Positions 15,660-21,259 of a DNA stretch of 21,259 nucleotides are shown here, piece by piece (the first letter of the stretch is position 1; each line of letters begins with the position of its first letter). Position numbers and translations under genes: made by a program. The notes under the pieces were generated by a model. That model made no database searches and was not told the origin of the DNA. It worked only from the letters and a program-made list of their open reading frames with translations. Origin of the DNA: Methanoregula sp. UBA247 (lineage in GTDB: Archaea > Halobacteriota > Methanomicrobia > Methanomicrobiales > Methanospirillaceae); contig DADR01000017.1 of the NCBI GenBank assembly GCA_002495055.1, forward strand, positions 1 to 21,259. Reading direction: 5' to 3'.

Positions 15660-15826
15660 GTCAGGGATTTGCTGCAAGAGTGGGGAGATCTTAATTTTCA
15701 AAAGATGCCCGTTCCCATGATGAGATTATCTCTGTGTCACGACGGGTGCCCGATCCTGAGGTCAATGTTGTAACTCCTGTAAAAAAAAAGAAATCGTATG
15801 TGAAGCCCACTCCACTTCAGGATTAG
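15660..15826 (+). pseudogene. C-terminal remnant of an unidentified protein
   Basis: The segment VRDLLQEWGDLN (15660-15695) continues after a frame change at about 15695 into KDARSHDEIISVSRRVPDPE and NVVTPVKKKKSYVKPTPLQD, ending at a TAG (15824-15826). The composition is protein-like and the basic/proline tail looks like a genuine C-terminus. I cannot name it, and there is no start codon. It may belong with the PAS fragment just upstream as debris of one gene. Confidence 0.3.
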
Positions 15827-15833
15827 CCAGAAA

Positions 15834-15849
15834 CCCCAAGTTATTGGGG
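15834..15849. terminator. Small hairpin between convergent transcription units
   Basis: CCCCAA, loop GTTA, TTGGGG. It sits between the plus-strand relic ending at 15826 and the minus-strand L30e gene ending at 15872, so it could act as a terminator or a processing site. There is no strong T-run. Confidence 0.35.
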
Positions 15850-15871
15850 GTGACTTAATCTTTTGCCGGTT

Positions 15872-16177
15872 TCACTTCAATCCTGTCATGCCCTTATTGA
15901 AGGAGAGAATATCCGATTCGCCGGGGTTGATGATCGCAAGCGTGCTTACCGCAAACGGTTTTCCGCAGGCTCTTCCGAGCGCTGCGCTGGACCCTTCAAA
16001 GGTGTGAATGAACAGCTTCTTGTTCGCAGAAATTTTTGATTTGAAGTCTTCCGCACAATTACCCGCAAGTATGATCATCCGGGCTCTGCCGTCATTGATA
16101 CATTTTTCTGTGCTGTTTGGGCCAAGAATTACACTTCCGGTCTTTAATGCTCGTCTGAGTGAATCATTGAAATCCAT
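15872..16177 (-). CDS. rpl30e: Ribosomal protein L30e family
   Basis: I start at the ATG at 16177 (101 residues): AGGAGA lies about 10 bases upstream and MDFNDSLRRALKTGSVILG is the normal L30e beginning. NSTEKCINDGRARMIILAGN and HTFEGSSAALGRACGKPF are signature blocks of the L7Ae/L30e fold that binds kink-turn RNA. SALIINPGESD-like text (STLAIINPGESDILSF) ends the protein. An open frame does extend upstream to an ATG at 16318 (47 more residues, Lys/Ser rich), but it lacks a ribosome site and is not part of L30e. In euryarchaea rpl30e usually sits in the RNA polymerase-nusA-rps12-rps7 operon; here it stands alone among unrelated genes, so it may be a second copy. The fold assignment is firm, its role as the main ribosomal copy is not. 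Confidence 0.88.
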   Translation of the reverse strand: MDFNDSLRRALKTGSVILGPNSTEKCINDGRARMIILAGNCAEDFKSKISANKKLFIHTFEGSSAALGRACGKPFAVSTLAIINPGESDILSFNKGMTGLK

Positions 16178-16202
16178 ATCCAGTTCTCCTGTTTTTTGGG
16201 GT

Positions 16203-16224
16203 GTCAGATTCTCATTTATCTGAC
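16203..16224 (-). promoter_or_regulatory. Inverted repeat in the presumed L30e leader
   Basis: GTCAGAT, an 8-base loop, ATCTGAC, located 25-47 bases before the L30e ATG. L30e proteins of eukaryotes bind kink-turns in their own transcripts. This element is in the right place for that, but I see no clear kink-turn consensus. Confidence 0.3.
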
Positions 16225-16318
16225 GTGATGTGCCAGAGATCGCCGGTTCCTTTTTTCCCGACGATGCAACACGGGGATCATTTTTCCCGGATTTTTTTTG
16301 TTTCAATAAATACATCAT

Positions 16319-16794
16319 CGATTTTTTAATAGAATCTACATCTGCATTGAGCCGGACATCAAATCGTATTCCCCGGGATTGAAAACCATTTTACCAGGAT
16401 CAGATCCTTTCATGGGCTTATGAGTACCTTTGCCAAACTAAAAAGTTCATGTTCAATCAGATGTGAACCCCGCTTACAATCCAAAAGGATTATACGGCTT
16501 TTTATGTCCTTGACAGTCAATAAAACGGGTGCAGTCACCATAATCTTTTGGGCAATTTGCATTTTTTGCAACATCTTTTTAAAAATACTGAACAATCAGA
16601 GGTTTATGAAGAAAGGATTCTGCACCTATCTTGTTGGATGCTTATAGAGGACCGGCTTCTGGGTTCCCCAGCTGTTTTTTTGGAGGTTTCGTGTAACCTG
16701 TTCTCCCTGATTCAGGGTATTTTACACGACCTTTTGTTTAATCGGTAACTATCCGGAGCCGAAGCTGTTGTGCGGGAATTTACCGGGATGCGAT
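16319..16794. other. Intergenic region without recognisable gene
   Basis: Short open frames exist on both strands, but none has a ribosome site together with protein-like content. On the minus strand a 25-codon stretch at about 16330-16405 (MKGSDPGKMVFNPGEYDLMS) looks somewhat protein-like and ends just before the L30e upstream frame. On the plus strand a TATA-like TTTTTAAAAATACT at 16577-16590 precedes only a 13-codon frame. Confidence 0.35.
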
Positions 16795-17028
16795 TTATGC
16801 GACAACCTGTTTTGTCTGGAACCGGGGCCGGATCTTTTCGGAAAAGAATTTTCCAATCTCACCGGAATGCATGAGATCCTCGTAGACTTTTGAAGGGACG
16901 CCCGAATACTGGTACACAAGTCCTGTGTGAAATTCTATCTCCAGGATTTTTGTGCTGTTATTATATCCCACAGAGCGCAAAATTCGGGATTTAACGGACA
17001 ATCGTTCCAAGAGAACCACTACTCTCAT
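16795..17028 (-). CDS. KTSC-domain protein
   Basis: From the ATG at 17028 the product has 77 residues. SRILRSVGYNNSTKILEIEF, then HTGLVYQYSGVPSKVYEDLM and SGEIGKFFSEKIRPRF, match the KTSC domain (about 14-70), named after a domain fused to some lysyl-tRNA synthetases and thought to bind nucleic acid or act as an accessory module. The Ser-x-x-x-x-x-GY start, the Tyr-Gln-Tyr strand and the Phe-Phe turn are all present, so the domain is complete. The start is uncertain: no ribosome site is seen, and TTG codons at about 17010 could also serve. The ATG at 17088 would add an unlikely Cys-rich head. It is a stand-alone gene. Confidence 0.78.
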   Translation of the reverse strand: MRVVVLLERLSVKSRILRSVGYNNSTKILEIEFHTGLVYQYSGVPSKVYEDLMHSGEIGKFFSEKIRPRFQTKQVVA

Positions 17029-17247
17029 ACAAGTGCACTGAAGGGTTAATGGTTTTGATAAAGATTTTGATGGTTGGCACTGCACCACGGTCGGTATTCC
17101 TCTTGGGGTGGCACAGCCGAATCGGTGCCGGTGGGTGCCCCGCTCTCTTGTACCGGATCGGCGGGACCCGGCTTAGGCATAAGAGAAGGAATGGGTTAAA
17201 AACAAAAAGATTGCCTGCATCTTCGGAGACACCCGCTCACATACCGA

Positions 17248-17721
17248 TCAGACTATCTGACCATCACCTGTCTCGTCTTTTAGAAAAATCGTCCGCCACG
17301 ATACCCGTCCTTCCTCAACAGCCTTTTTAATCAGCGCCTCTTCCCGGCTCAGTTTTCCCTTTCCCTTCTTCACTTCAACAAGCACGACGCTGATCGTATC
17401 ACCCTTGTCATCCTTTACCTTCGTGTAACCGTCAAAGACAACGAAATCGATGGGGTTGCCTATGAACCGGGCGTCAGCGGAAGAAAAAGGAAATTCCGGC
17501 AGGAGCGGGGCCATCTGCTCTGATATCCTGCCCTTCAGCGTGGACCGTGAGCGGTTGACGGAATCCTTCCGGATCCCGTTTGTGCATTCGATCTTCCAGC
17601 GTTCGAGATCGTTTCTCGCCCGCTCTTCGTACACACTGACCCGCAGGCGGAAGATGAGGTAGGCGACGATGAGGCCGAGAAGGAAGGCAGTCGTAATGAG
17701 GATGATGTCGGGTGTGGACAT
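17248..17721 (-). CDS. Membrane-anchored Holliday-junction-resolvase-like nuclease
   Basis: From the ATG at 17721 the product has 157 residues. An N-terminal membrane helix (about 5-25, IILITTAFLLGLIVAYLIF) is followed by a helical stalk (YEERARNDLERWKIEC) and a PD-(D/E)xK-type core: Glu 68 in GRISEQM, Asp 92 in GNPIDFVVFDGY, Glu 116-x-Lys 118 in VLVEVKKGKG. The arrangement matches the Holliday-junction-resolvase-related endonuclease family (Endonuc_Holl), common in methanogens as small membrane-tethered proteins. The catalytic triad looks intact. The ATG at 17832 would place a non-conserved head before the membrane helix, and TGTATAT near 17757-17763 is a plausible TATA box for the shorter version. 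The substrate is unproven. Confidence 0.82.
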   Translation of the reverse strand: MSTPDIILITTAFLLGLIVAYLIFRLRVSVYEERARNDLERWKIECTNGIRKDSVNRSRSTLKGRISEQMAPLLPEFPFSSADARFIGNPIDFVVFDGYTKVKDDKGDTISVVLVEVKKGKGKLSREEALIKKAVEEGRVSWRTIFLKDETGDGQIV

Positions 17722-17939
17722 GGTAACACTGGATGATACGTTTGGTACAGATGGGGATATACATGAGGAGCGGGGCGTGAAAATAAAAACGAATGAGTAT
17801 TCTTTCCAGACACACAAAAAAAAACTCAACAATCGGGCCTGTGGTCTGCTGCCTGCTCTGACACCGTTGATCGCGTGAAGCTGATTGAATATAACTCCCT
17901 CGCACAGGGTTATTTCCCTGCCAAGGGACGAGGTACGTG

Positions 17940-18205
17940 ATGCTTTTTATTGCACTGGCAAAATTCAAAACAACCTTGAGCAAGGAAGTTGTTGCCCGGA
18001 ACATGAAGGACATCGGGGCTGACACGAAAGGTCAGGTCAGATCCTGGACATATACTGGACTCCGGGGCGGTACAATACCCTTGTTATCTTTGAAGCCCCG
18101 GACGAAAAAGCACTGAATATGGCATTGAAACGGGCGGACCGTATGGAGATAGAGACTCTCGTGGCCGTGCCGGCAGATGCAGGGAGTCCAGCCGGGCCTT
18201 CCTGA
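17940..18205 (+). pseudogene. GYD-domain protein broken by a 5-bp tandem duplication
   Basis: ATG at 17940, with GAGGT five bases upstream, opens a frame reading MLFIALAKFKTTLSKEVVAR and NMKDIGADTKGQV; it then loses sense. The +1 frame from 18041 reads ILDIYWTPGRYNTLVIFEAP and ALKRADRMEIETLVAVPAD to a TGA at 18203-18205. Together these make a full GYD-domain protein of 86 residues, a small family related to ferredoxin-like dimeric proteins. The break is exactly GTCAG-GTCAG at 18031-18040: removing one copy restores a single frame over the whole gene. So this is a very recent null mutation or an assembly error. A TATA-like GAATATAAC lies at about 17886-17894. Confidence 0.85.
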
Positions 18206-18353
18206 CCTGATCGTTGATTAAATACTGTATGATTCTCTTTTTCCCGACCCCGGTCAACTCCCGGTAAGGTGAACGCATAAAAACCCCTGTTTTCCGGGTC
18301 TGACTGATGGTGAAAGTTATTGGTCACTTGAGGAAATACCGGACGACAGACTC

Positions 18354-18977
18354 TCATTCCCAGCTTCCATCAGCCCATGACTTAAGAATGTCAAAATCAC
18401 GCATCATTGTCGCTTTGCTCAGTGCCTGTGCCCGGCTCAGCATCCTGTTCTGGATAAAATCATATTCGCAGAGAATTTGGGAATTCCGGAGCAGTGTTGC
18501 CCGGATCGGGTGGTGCCGGTACATGATACTTTCCTGTCCTCTGAAATACCACTTCATTCTCTTGAACGTAAGCCAGTCAAGTTTCATGGCGAGCGTAGCG
18601 TGGAACCTGAATCCGTCAGCAGAATCCAGATCATATTTCCGTAACGAGCAGTATGGGGAGAGTGCTGAGGAGAGCTGATATCGAAATTGTTTTAAGGCGT
18701 CGTCAGGAGTTATGGTAACAAAAACCACCCTTGAATCGTCAAAAAAACCGTAACCTCCAATCTCATATTTTGGAATCCTGTTCTGGTTTGAACATACTCT
18801 TGTGAAATCTTCGATCAGTTTTTTTTCATCCTCAGTCGAAAAAGGCCCGGCGAGCGTGATATGCGGGATTACCCGTTTGTCCCCGAGATTGAATTTTTCC
18901 TGCAAATGATTGCTTAAATTGCGGATCTGATGTTTCACTGAACCCATCAGGCGGATATCTATCAGATAGTGCGTCAT
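18354..18977 (-). CDS. 2H phosphoesterase / 2'-5' RNA ligase-like protein
   Basis: The 207-residue product carries the two H-x-T motifs of the 2H superfamily: PHITLAGPF (His 39, Thr 41) and FHATLAMKL (His 126, Thr 128), each followed by a hydrophobic strand as expected for the bilobal fold. Known members open cyclic phosphates or join or cleave 2'-5' bonds in RNA, so a cytoplasmic RNA-processing role is likely. TGAGGAAGA directly before the ATG is a good ribosome site. The C-terminal 50 residues (RNSQILCEYDFIQNRMLSRA and onward) are the usual closing strand and helix. It converges with the GYD gene. The family is firm, the substrate unknown. Confidence 0.87.
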   Translation of the reverse strand: MTHYLIDIRLMGSVKHQIRNLSNHLQEKFNLGDKRVIPHITLAGPFSTEDEKKLIEDFTRVCSNQNRIPKYEIGGYGFFDDSRVVFVTITPDDALKQFRYQLSSALSPYCSLRKYDLDSADGFRFHATLAMKLDWLTFKRMKWYFRGQESIMYRHHPIRATLLRNSQILCEYDFIQNRMLSRAQALSKATMMRDFDILKSWADGSWE

Positions 18978-19466
18978 TCTTCCTCACACGCTGACATAAC
19001 TGCCAATCCGACAACCTCAGCGGGAATAGTCCGGGTAATCTTTCGGAGTGCATGCAATAAATTTTTGTTTTATGCACCAGATCCGGAAATGGCGATGCAG
19101 TTGTGGGCCGGTGCGGGAGTGGCATCTCGCCGGTGTAGTATGACCGGGCTCTACGTTAGAGGATTGTTTGCGGGGGCGCAACAAAGGAGATCGCCTGAGA
19201 GGGGCCATGATATCCATTTCGCAGCAGGTCTATCGGAAAGCGGGCACACACTTCAGGGAAGATCATTCCTACGTATGACCGGGTTATGGACGGGCTTTTA
19301 TTTCGATCCAATTTCATCATGAGTTAGCATGTTCAGGGAGGATTGATCGGGACTAACTATTATACGAAAAATTGCAGGCAGCACTCGCAGAAACAAATAG
19401 TCACGGTCCCTTAAACTGATAAAAAGGTAATTTTTCCTTTTCAGGATATAAATGTCAGACCCTCTC
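18978..19466. other. Intergenic region without recognisable gene
   Basis: About 490 bases with no convincing gene. On the plus strand AAAGGAGAT at about 19184-19192 precedes an open stretch reading MISISQQVYRKAGTHFREDH before a stop near 19280, possibly a remnant. The words GTATGACCGGG occur twice (about 19137 and 19274). The minus strand at 19298-19440 is open but unfamiliar. Confidence 0.35.
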
Positions 19467-19736
19467 TCACTCTTTTTGCCATCTTTTGAGTTTTGGCAGC
19501 AGGGTTTCGCACATGTGCCGTGCCATATCTTCCGGCATTCCCATTTGAACGCCAAATTTCACGTTCTTCTCAATTTTCTCTTTCAGGGTTGTGCCTTCAT
19601 CCAAAAACTTTCCACCCTGAAAGCAGTGAAAACAATAGTCTTCACTGTTACTGCCGTCTTTTTTTGTCCCGTAATCTTCAGCTTTTTGAAAAGGCATGCC
19701 GCAACTCTGGCACATGGGTCCTTGGGGAAATTCCAT
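19467..19736 (-). CDS. Small putative zinc-ribbon protein
   Basis: From the ATG at 19736 the product has 89 residues. MEFPQGPMCQSCGMPFQKAE has the first CxxC (Cys 9/12) and SEDYCFHCFQGGKF the second (Cys 35/38). This is the archetype of the 'putative zinc ribbon' (zf-ribbon-2-like) family, whose members have a C-terminal helical part such as GMPEDMARHMCETLLPKLK. Function unknown, presumably nucleic-acid or protein binding. The open frame continues upstream to 19892, but that region is AT-rich and promoter-like (AATATTTATTATTAAAT directly before the ATG), so the transcript is probably leaderless and starts here. It stands alone. Confidence 0.83.
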   Translation of the reverse strand: MEFPQGPMCQSCGMPFQKAEDYGTKKDGSNSEDYCFHCFQGGKFLDEGTTLKEKIEKNVKFGVQMGMPEDMARHMCETLLPKLKRWQKE

Positions 19737-19892
19737 ATTTAATAATAAATATTTGTCAGGTAAATAATTATTGAATGTTTCATATCCTGTCAGTAGAGAA
19801 CCTGACAAATGAGTTCTTGTACGAACGGGAAAAACACCAGCAGCAGGAAAGGACAAATCCGCTGCAGTGTCTTTGCAGGGAAAGATATCCAC

Positions 19893-20235
19893 GTCCGTAA
19901 TGCAATCGTATCTTTTAATCCGCCCAACCGGAATGAACCGGGAGGGGTATGAAAATTGATCTTATACTTCACATCTACCTGCATTACTTCCCCATCGGAG
20001 ATTTCCCCTCTGACCAGGTCCCCTCCGGATCATGATATTGCCAGGATATTGTCCAGGTGAACGATTAAAAAACCATAAACAGAACTAAAAAAGAGGAAAA
20101 TCCTGGTGTGGTCTCCGGTTGACAGGATTGTAAAAGAGGCATGCCGGATGGGGTTCATTGGTGACGGGGAGGGGGGAATTCTCCAGAAATTACCGATATA
20201 CAAAGGTCGGATTTACTTCCCGGTAAAGGAAAAAA
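19893..20235. other. Intergenic region with repeat copy and gene-tail remnant
   Basis: No intact gene seen. On the minus strand a protein-like stretch at about 19935-20020 (GGDLVRGEISDGEVMQVDVK, then HTPPGSFRLGG) ends in the 27-bp repeat shared with the gene at the right edge. It lacks a start codon with a ribosome site and lacks an equivalent stop, so I treat it as a remnant. Confidence 0.4.
19920..19946. repeat. 27-bp imperfect direct repeat, copy A
   Basis: Matches 21120-21146 at 24 of 27 positions (shared core aaccggaa(t/c)gaaccgggaggg). Weaker similarity extends about 15 bases to the left of both copies. Read on the minus strand, both copies encode PPGSFRL. Confidence 0.8.
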
Positions 20236-20994
20236 TTACTGGTAAAAAGGAGGCCGGTCAGTCTCCTCACCGGCAGCGTTTCCAATAGTCCTGCCGGTGA
20301 AATACCGGAATGATTTTACCATGTTTTCATACGTTGCCTGGCTAAGTGTGCCATCGGCGGTCATCGTATAAATCATCACCGGGAGATACCCCTTCTCGTT
20401 TGCCGAAGCCTTGTTGGCGACAAAGATAACGGTCTTGCCTGGTTTGCCGGAATAGGGATCGCTTTCGGCGTCAAACCGTGTATAGGTGATGCCGTTATAC
20501 CTCACCGCAGATTCATTGAATACTGCACCGGAACCCCGGATAAAATTCCGGATATCCTGGTCAACGCTGAGCGATGCGGAATAAGAGAAGATGGTCAGCG
20601 AGTCGGATAGCTCGGTATAGTTGCCACTGTTGTCGTAGATAGTCCAGTTAGGATTGCCGGGGGCCGGATTGAAGATGGTCGTTTTATAGAGAATGTTGCG
20701 ATCGGACGTGGTCGCCCGGATGGTTGTGCCCGCATACCCGACCGGTGCAGAGATGGTAAAGAGGAGCTGCGTATCCTTGATACTCCTGGGGAGGGAAACA
20801 GCGGGTGCAGTAGCTGTCGGCAGGGGTATCAGGGTTGTTATTACGGGTGTCATAACCGTAGTCGGGAGTGTGGTCGGGACGGTCGTCGGCACCGGTGTTG
20901 GGGTCAGCGGGGGCTGGGCAGTCTGGGTACACCCGGCTGTCACAAGCAGGACGGCAATTGCACAGGCAAGTGCAACAAGCAATGAAATTTTCAT
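20236..20994 (-). CDS. Lipoprotein with Pro/Thr-rich linker
   Basis: The 252-residue product begins with a signal peptide and lipobox LLVTAGC (Cys 22), so it should be exported and lipid-anchored. Residues about 28-65 are a Pro/Thr-rich, probably glycosylated spacer. The folded domain (about 70-235) is beta-rich, with SPRSIKDT-like start, TTIFNPAPGNPNWTIYDNS in the middle and ITYTRFDAESDPYSGKPGKT near the end. It resembles the globular domain of many methanogen lipoproteins of unknown role; I do not recognise a named family. A TATA-like element at 21016-21024 lies 22-30 bases from the ATG, so the mRNA is leaderless or nearly so. The gene is flanked by the two copies of the 27-bp repeat. Confidence 0.85.
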   Translation of the reverse strand: MKISLLVALACAIAVLLVTAGCTQTAQPPLTPTPVPTTVPTTLPTTVMTPVITTLIPLPTATAPAVSLPRSIKDTQLLFTISAPVGYAGTTIRATTSDRNILYKTTIFNPAPGNPNWTIYDNSGNYTELSDSLTIFSYSASLSVDQDIRNFIRGSGAVFNESAVRYNGITYTRFDAESDPYSGKPGKTVIFVANKASANEKGYLPVMIYTMTADGTLSQATYENMVKSFRYFTGRTIGNAAGEETDRPPFYQ

Positions 20995-21015
20995 ACACTC
21001 TGATACACGTTGTAG

Positions 21016-21024
21016 TAAATATTA
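21016..21024 (-). promoter_or_regulatory. TATA-like element of the lipoprotein gene
   Basis: TAATATTTA on the minus strand, just upstream of the ATG at 20994; spacing suits a leaderless transcript. Confidence 0.4.
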
Positions 21025-21115
21025 GCTTCGGCTTTTTTTTAGTTTGAGAAACGAACATCAGCCGATAGTTTTCACGCAGGGACTATTGAAACCGGATTGT
21101 GATACGATCGCATTT

Positions 21116-21259
21116 TTACCCGCTTAACCGGAACGAACCGGGAGGGAAATGGTAGAACCATTCCTCATACATCTGGGAGAGATCGGCATCATCGGGCGGT
21201 GAATAGGGTTTTGGTTTATACCCGAGTATCATTCGGATATCCTGCCGGACAAGAAAGGA
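21116..21259 (-). CDS. 3' end of an unidentified gene (runs off right edge)
   Basis: The minus strand is open from the window edge for 47 codons to a TAA at 21116-21118, reading LVRQDIRMILGYKPKPYSPP and DLSQMYEEWFYHFPPGSFRL before SG and the stop. The composition is protein-like and codon use fits the neighbours, so this is likely the true C-terminus of a gene lying mostly outside the window. I cannot name the family. Its last codons coincide with repeat copy B, which reappears at 19920-19946. Confidence 0.6.
   Translation of the reverse strand, partial: SFLVRQDIRMILGYKPKPYSPPDDADLSQMYEEWFYHFPPGSFRLSG
21120..21146. repeat. 27-bp imperfect direct repeat, copy B
   Basis: Second copy of the repeat at 19920-19946, inside the 3' end of the right-edge gene. 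The two copies flank the lipoprotein gene in direct orientation. Confidence 0.8.

Noticed and set aside
16178..16318. 47-residue N-terminal extension of L30e
   Set aside because: No ribosome site at 16318, and a strong one exists for the normal L30e start at 16177.
16410..16595. 61-codon minus-strand frame (MFSIFKKMLQKMQIAQKIMV)
   Set aside because: No ribosome site, no known domain, overlapped by equally long plus-strand frames.
17474..18025. 183-codon minus-strand frame overlapping the nuclease and the GYD gene
   Set aside because: It overlaps two better-supported genes in other frames, and its Pro/His/Arg-rich text has no recognisable domain.
19737..19892. 52-residue N-terminal extension of the zinc-ribbon protein at 19467
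   Set aside because: The DNA is AT-rich and promoter-like, and the family starts at the ATG at 19736.

Overview
The window looks like chromosomal DNA of a methanogenic euryarchaeon, most likely of the Methanomicrobiales (Methanoregula-like). The evidence is: AT-rich archaeal TATA-type promoters, several sitting 25-30 bases from a start codon (leaderless genes); an archaeal/eukaryotic L30e ribosomal protein; an archaeo-eukaryotic primase (PriS-type); a Holliday-junction-resolvase-like nuclease; and a PEGA-repeat surface protein ending in a PGF-type C-terminal sorting signal. The genus is inference; no rRNA or tRNA gene is present.

Layout. 1-330 (-): start of a TPR protein that leaves the left edge. 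500-6886: surface/membrane genes, namely a membrane-anchored secreted protein (-), a large SPFH/band-7 protein with three zinc ribbons (-), a decayed DDE transposase (+), a zinc-ribbon/TM2 membrane protein (+), and an unrecognised two-gene operon of a helical protein and a coiled-coil protein (+). 6933-8572 (-): a two-gene operon of a zinc-ribbon protein and a PriS-like primase paralogue. 9234-10442 (+): PEGA surface protein. 10734-12666 (+): two unrelated SAM methyltransferases. 12802-14380 (+): AI-2E family transporter and a small 4-TM protein whose 3' end appears frameshifted. 14523-19736: small single-domain genes (flavodoxin, L30e, KTSC, resolvase-like nuclease, 2H phosphoesterase, zinc ribbon) mixed with decayed genes (GNAT acetyltransferase, PAS fragment, an unknown C-terminal fragment, a GYD gene broken by a 5-bp duplication). 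20236-20994 (-): lipoprotein, flanked by a 27-bp imperfect direct repeat. 21116-21259 (-): 3' end of a gene leaving the right edge.

How genes may work together. The SPFH/zinc-ribbon, TM2/zinc-ribbon and coiled-coil genes resemble the parts list of bacterial membrane-stress clusters (YdjI/PspA type), so a membrane-surveillance role is a reasonable hypothesis. The PriS paralogue and its zinc-ribbon partner, 5 bases apart, are the strongest candidate for an undescribed nucleic-acid system. Five intact proteins carry treble-clef-like or ribbon zinc sites, which is dense for 21 kb. The 14-19 kb part shows active gene decay: four or five broken genes were recovered by joining reading frames. All functions are read from motifs by eye; no database search was possible.
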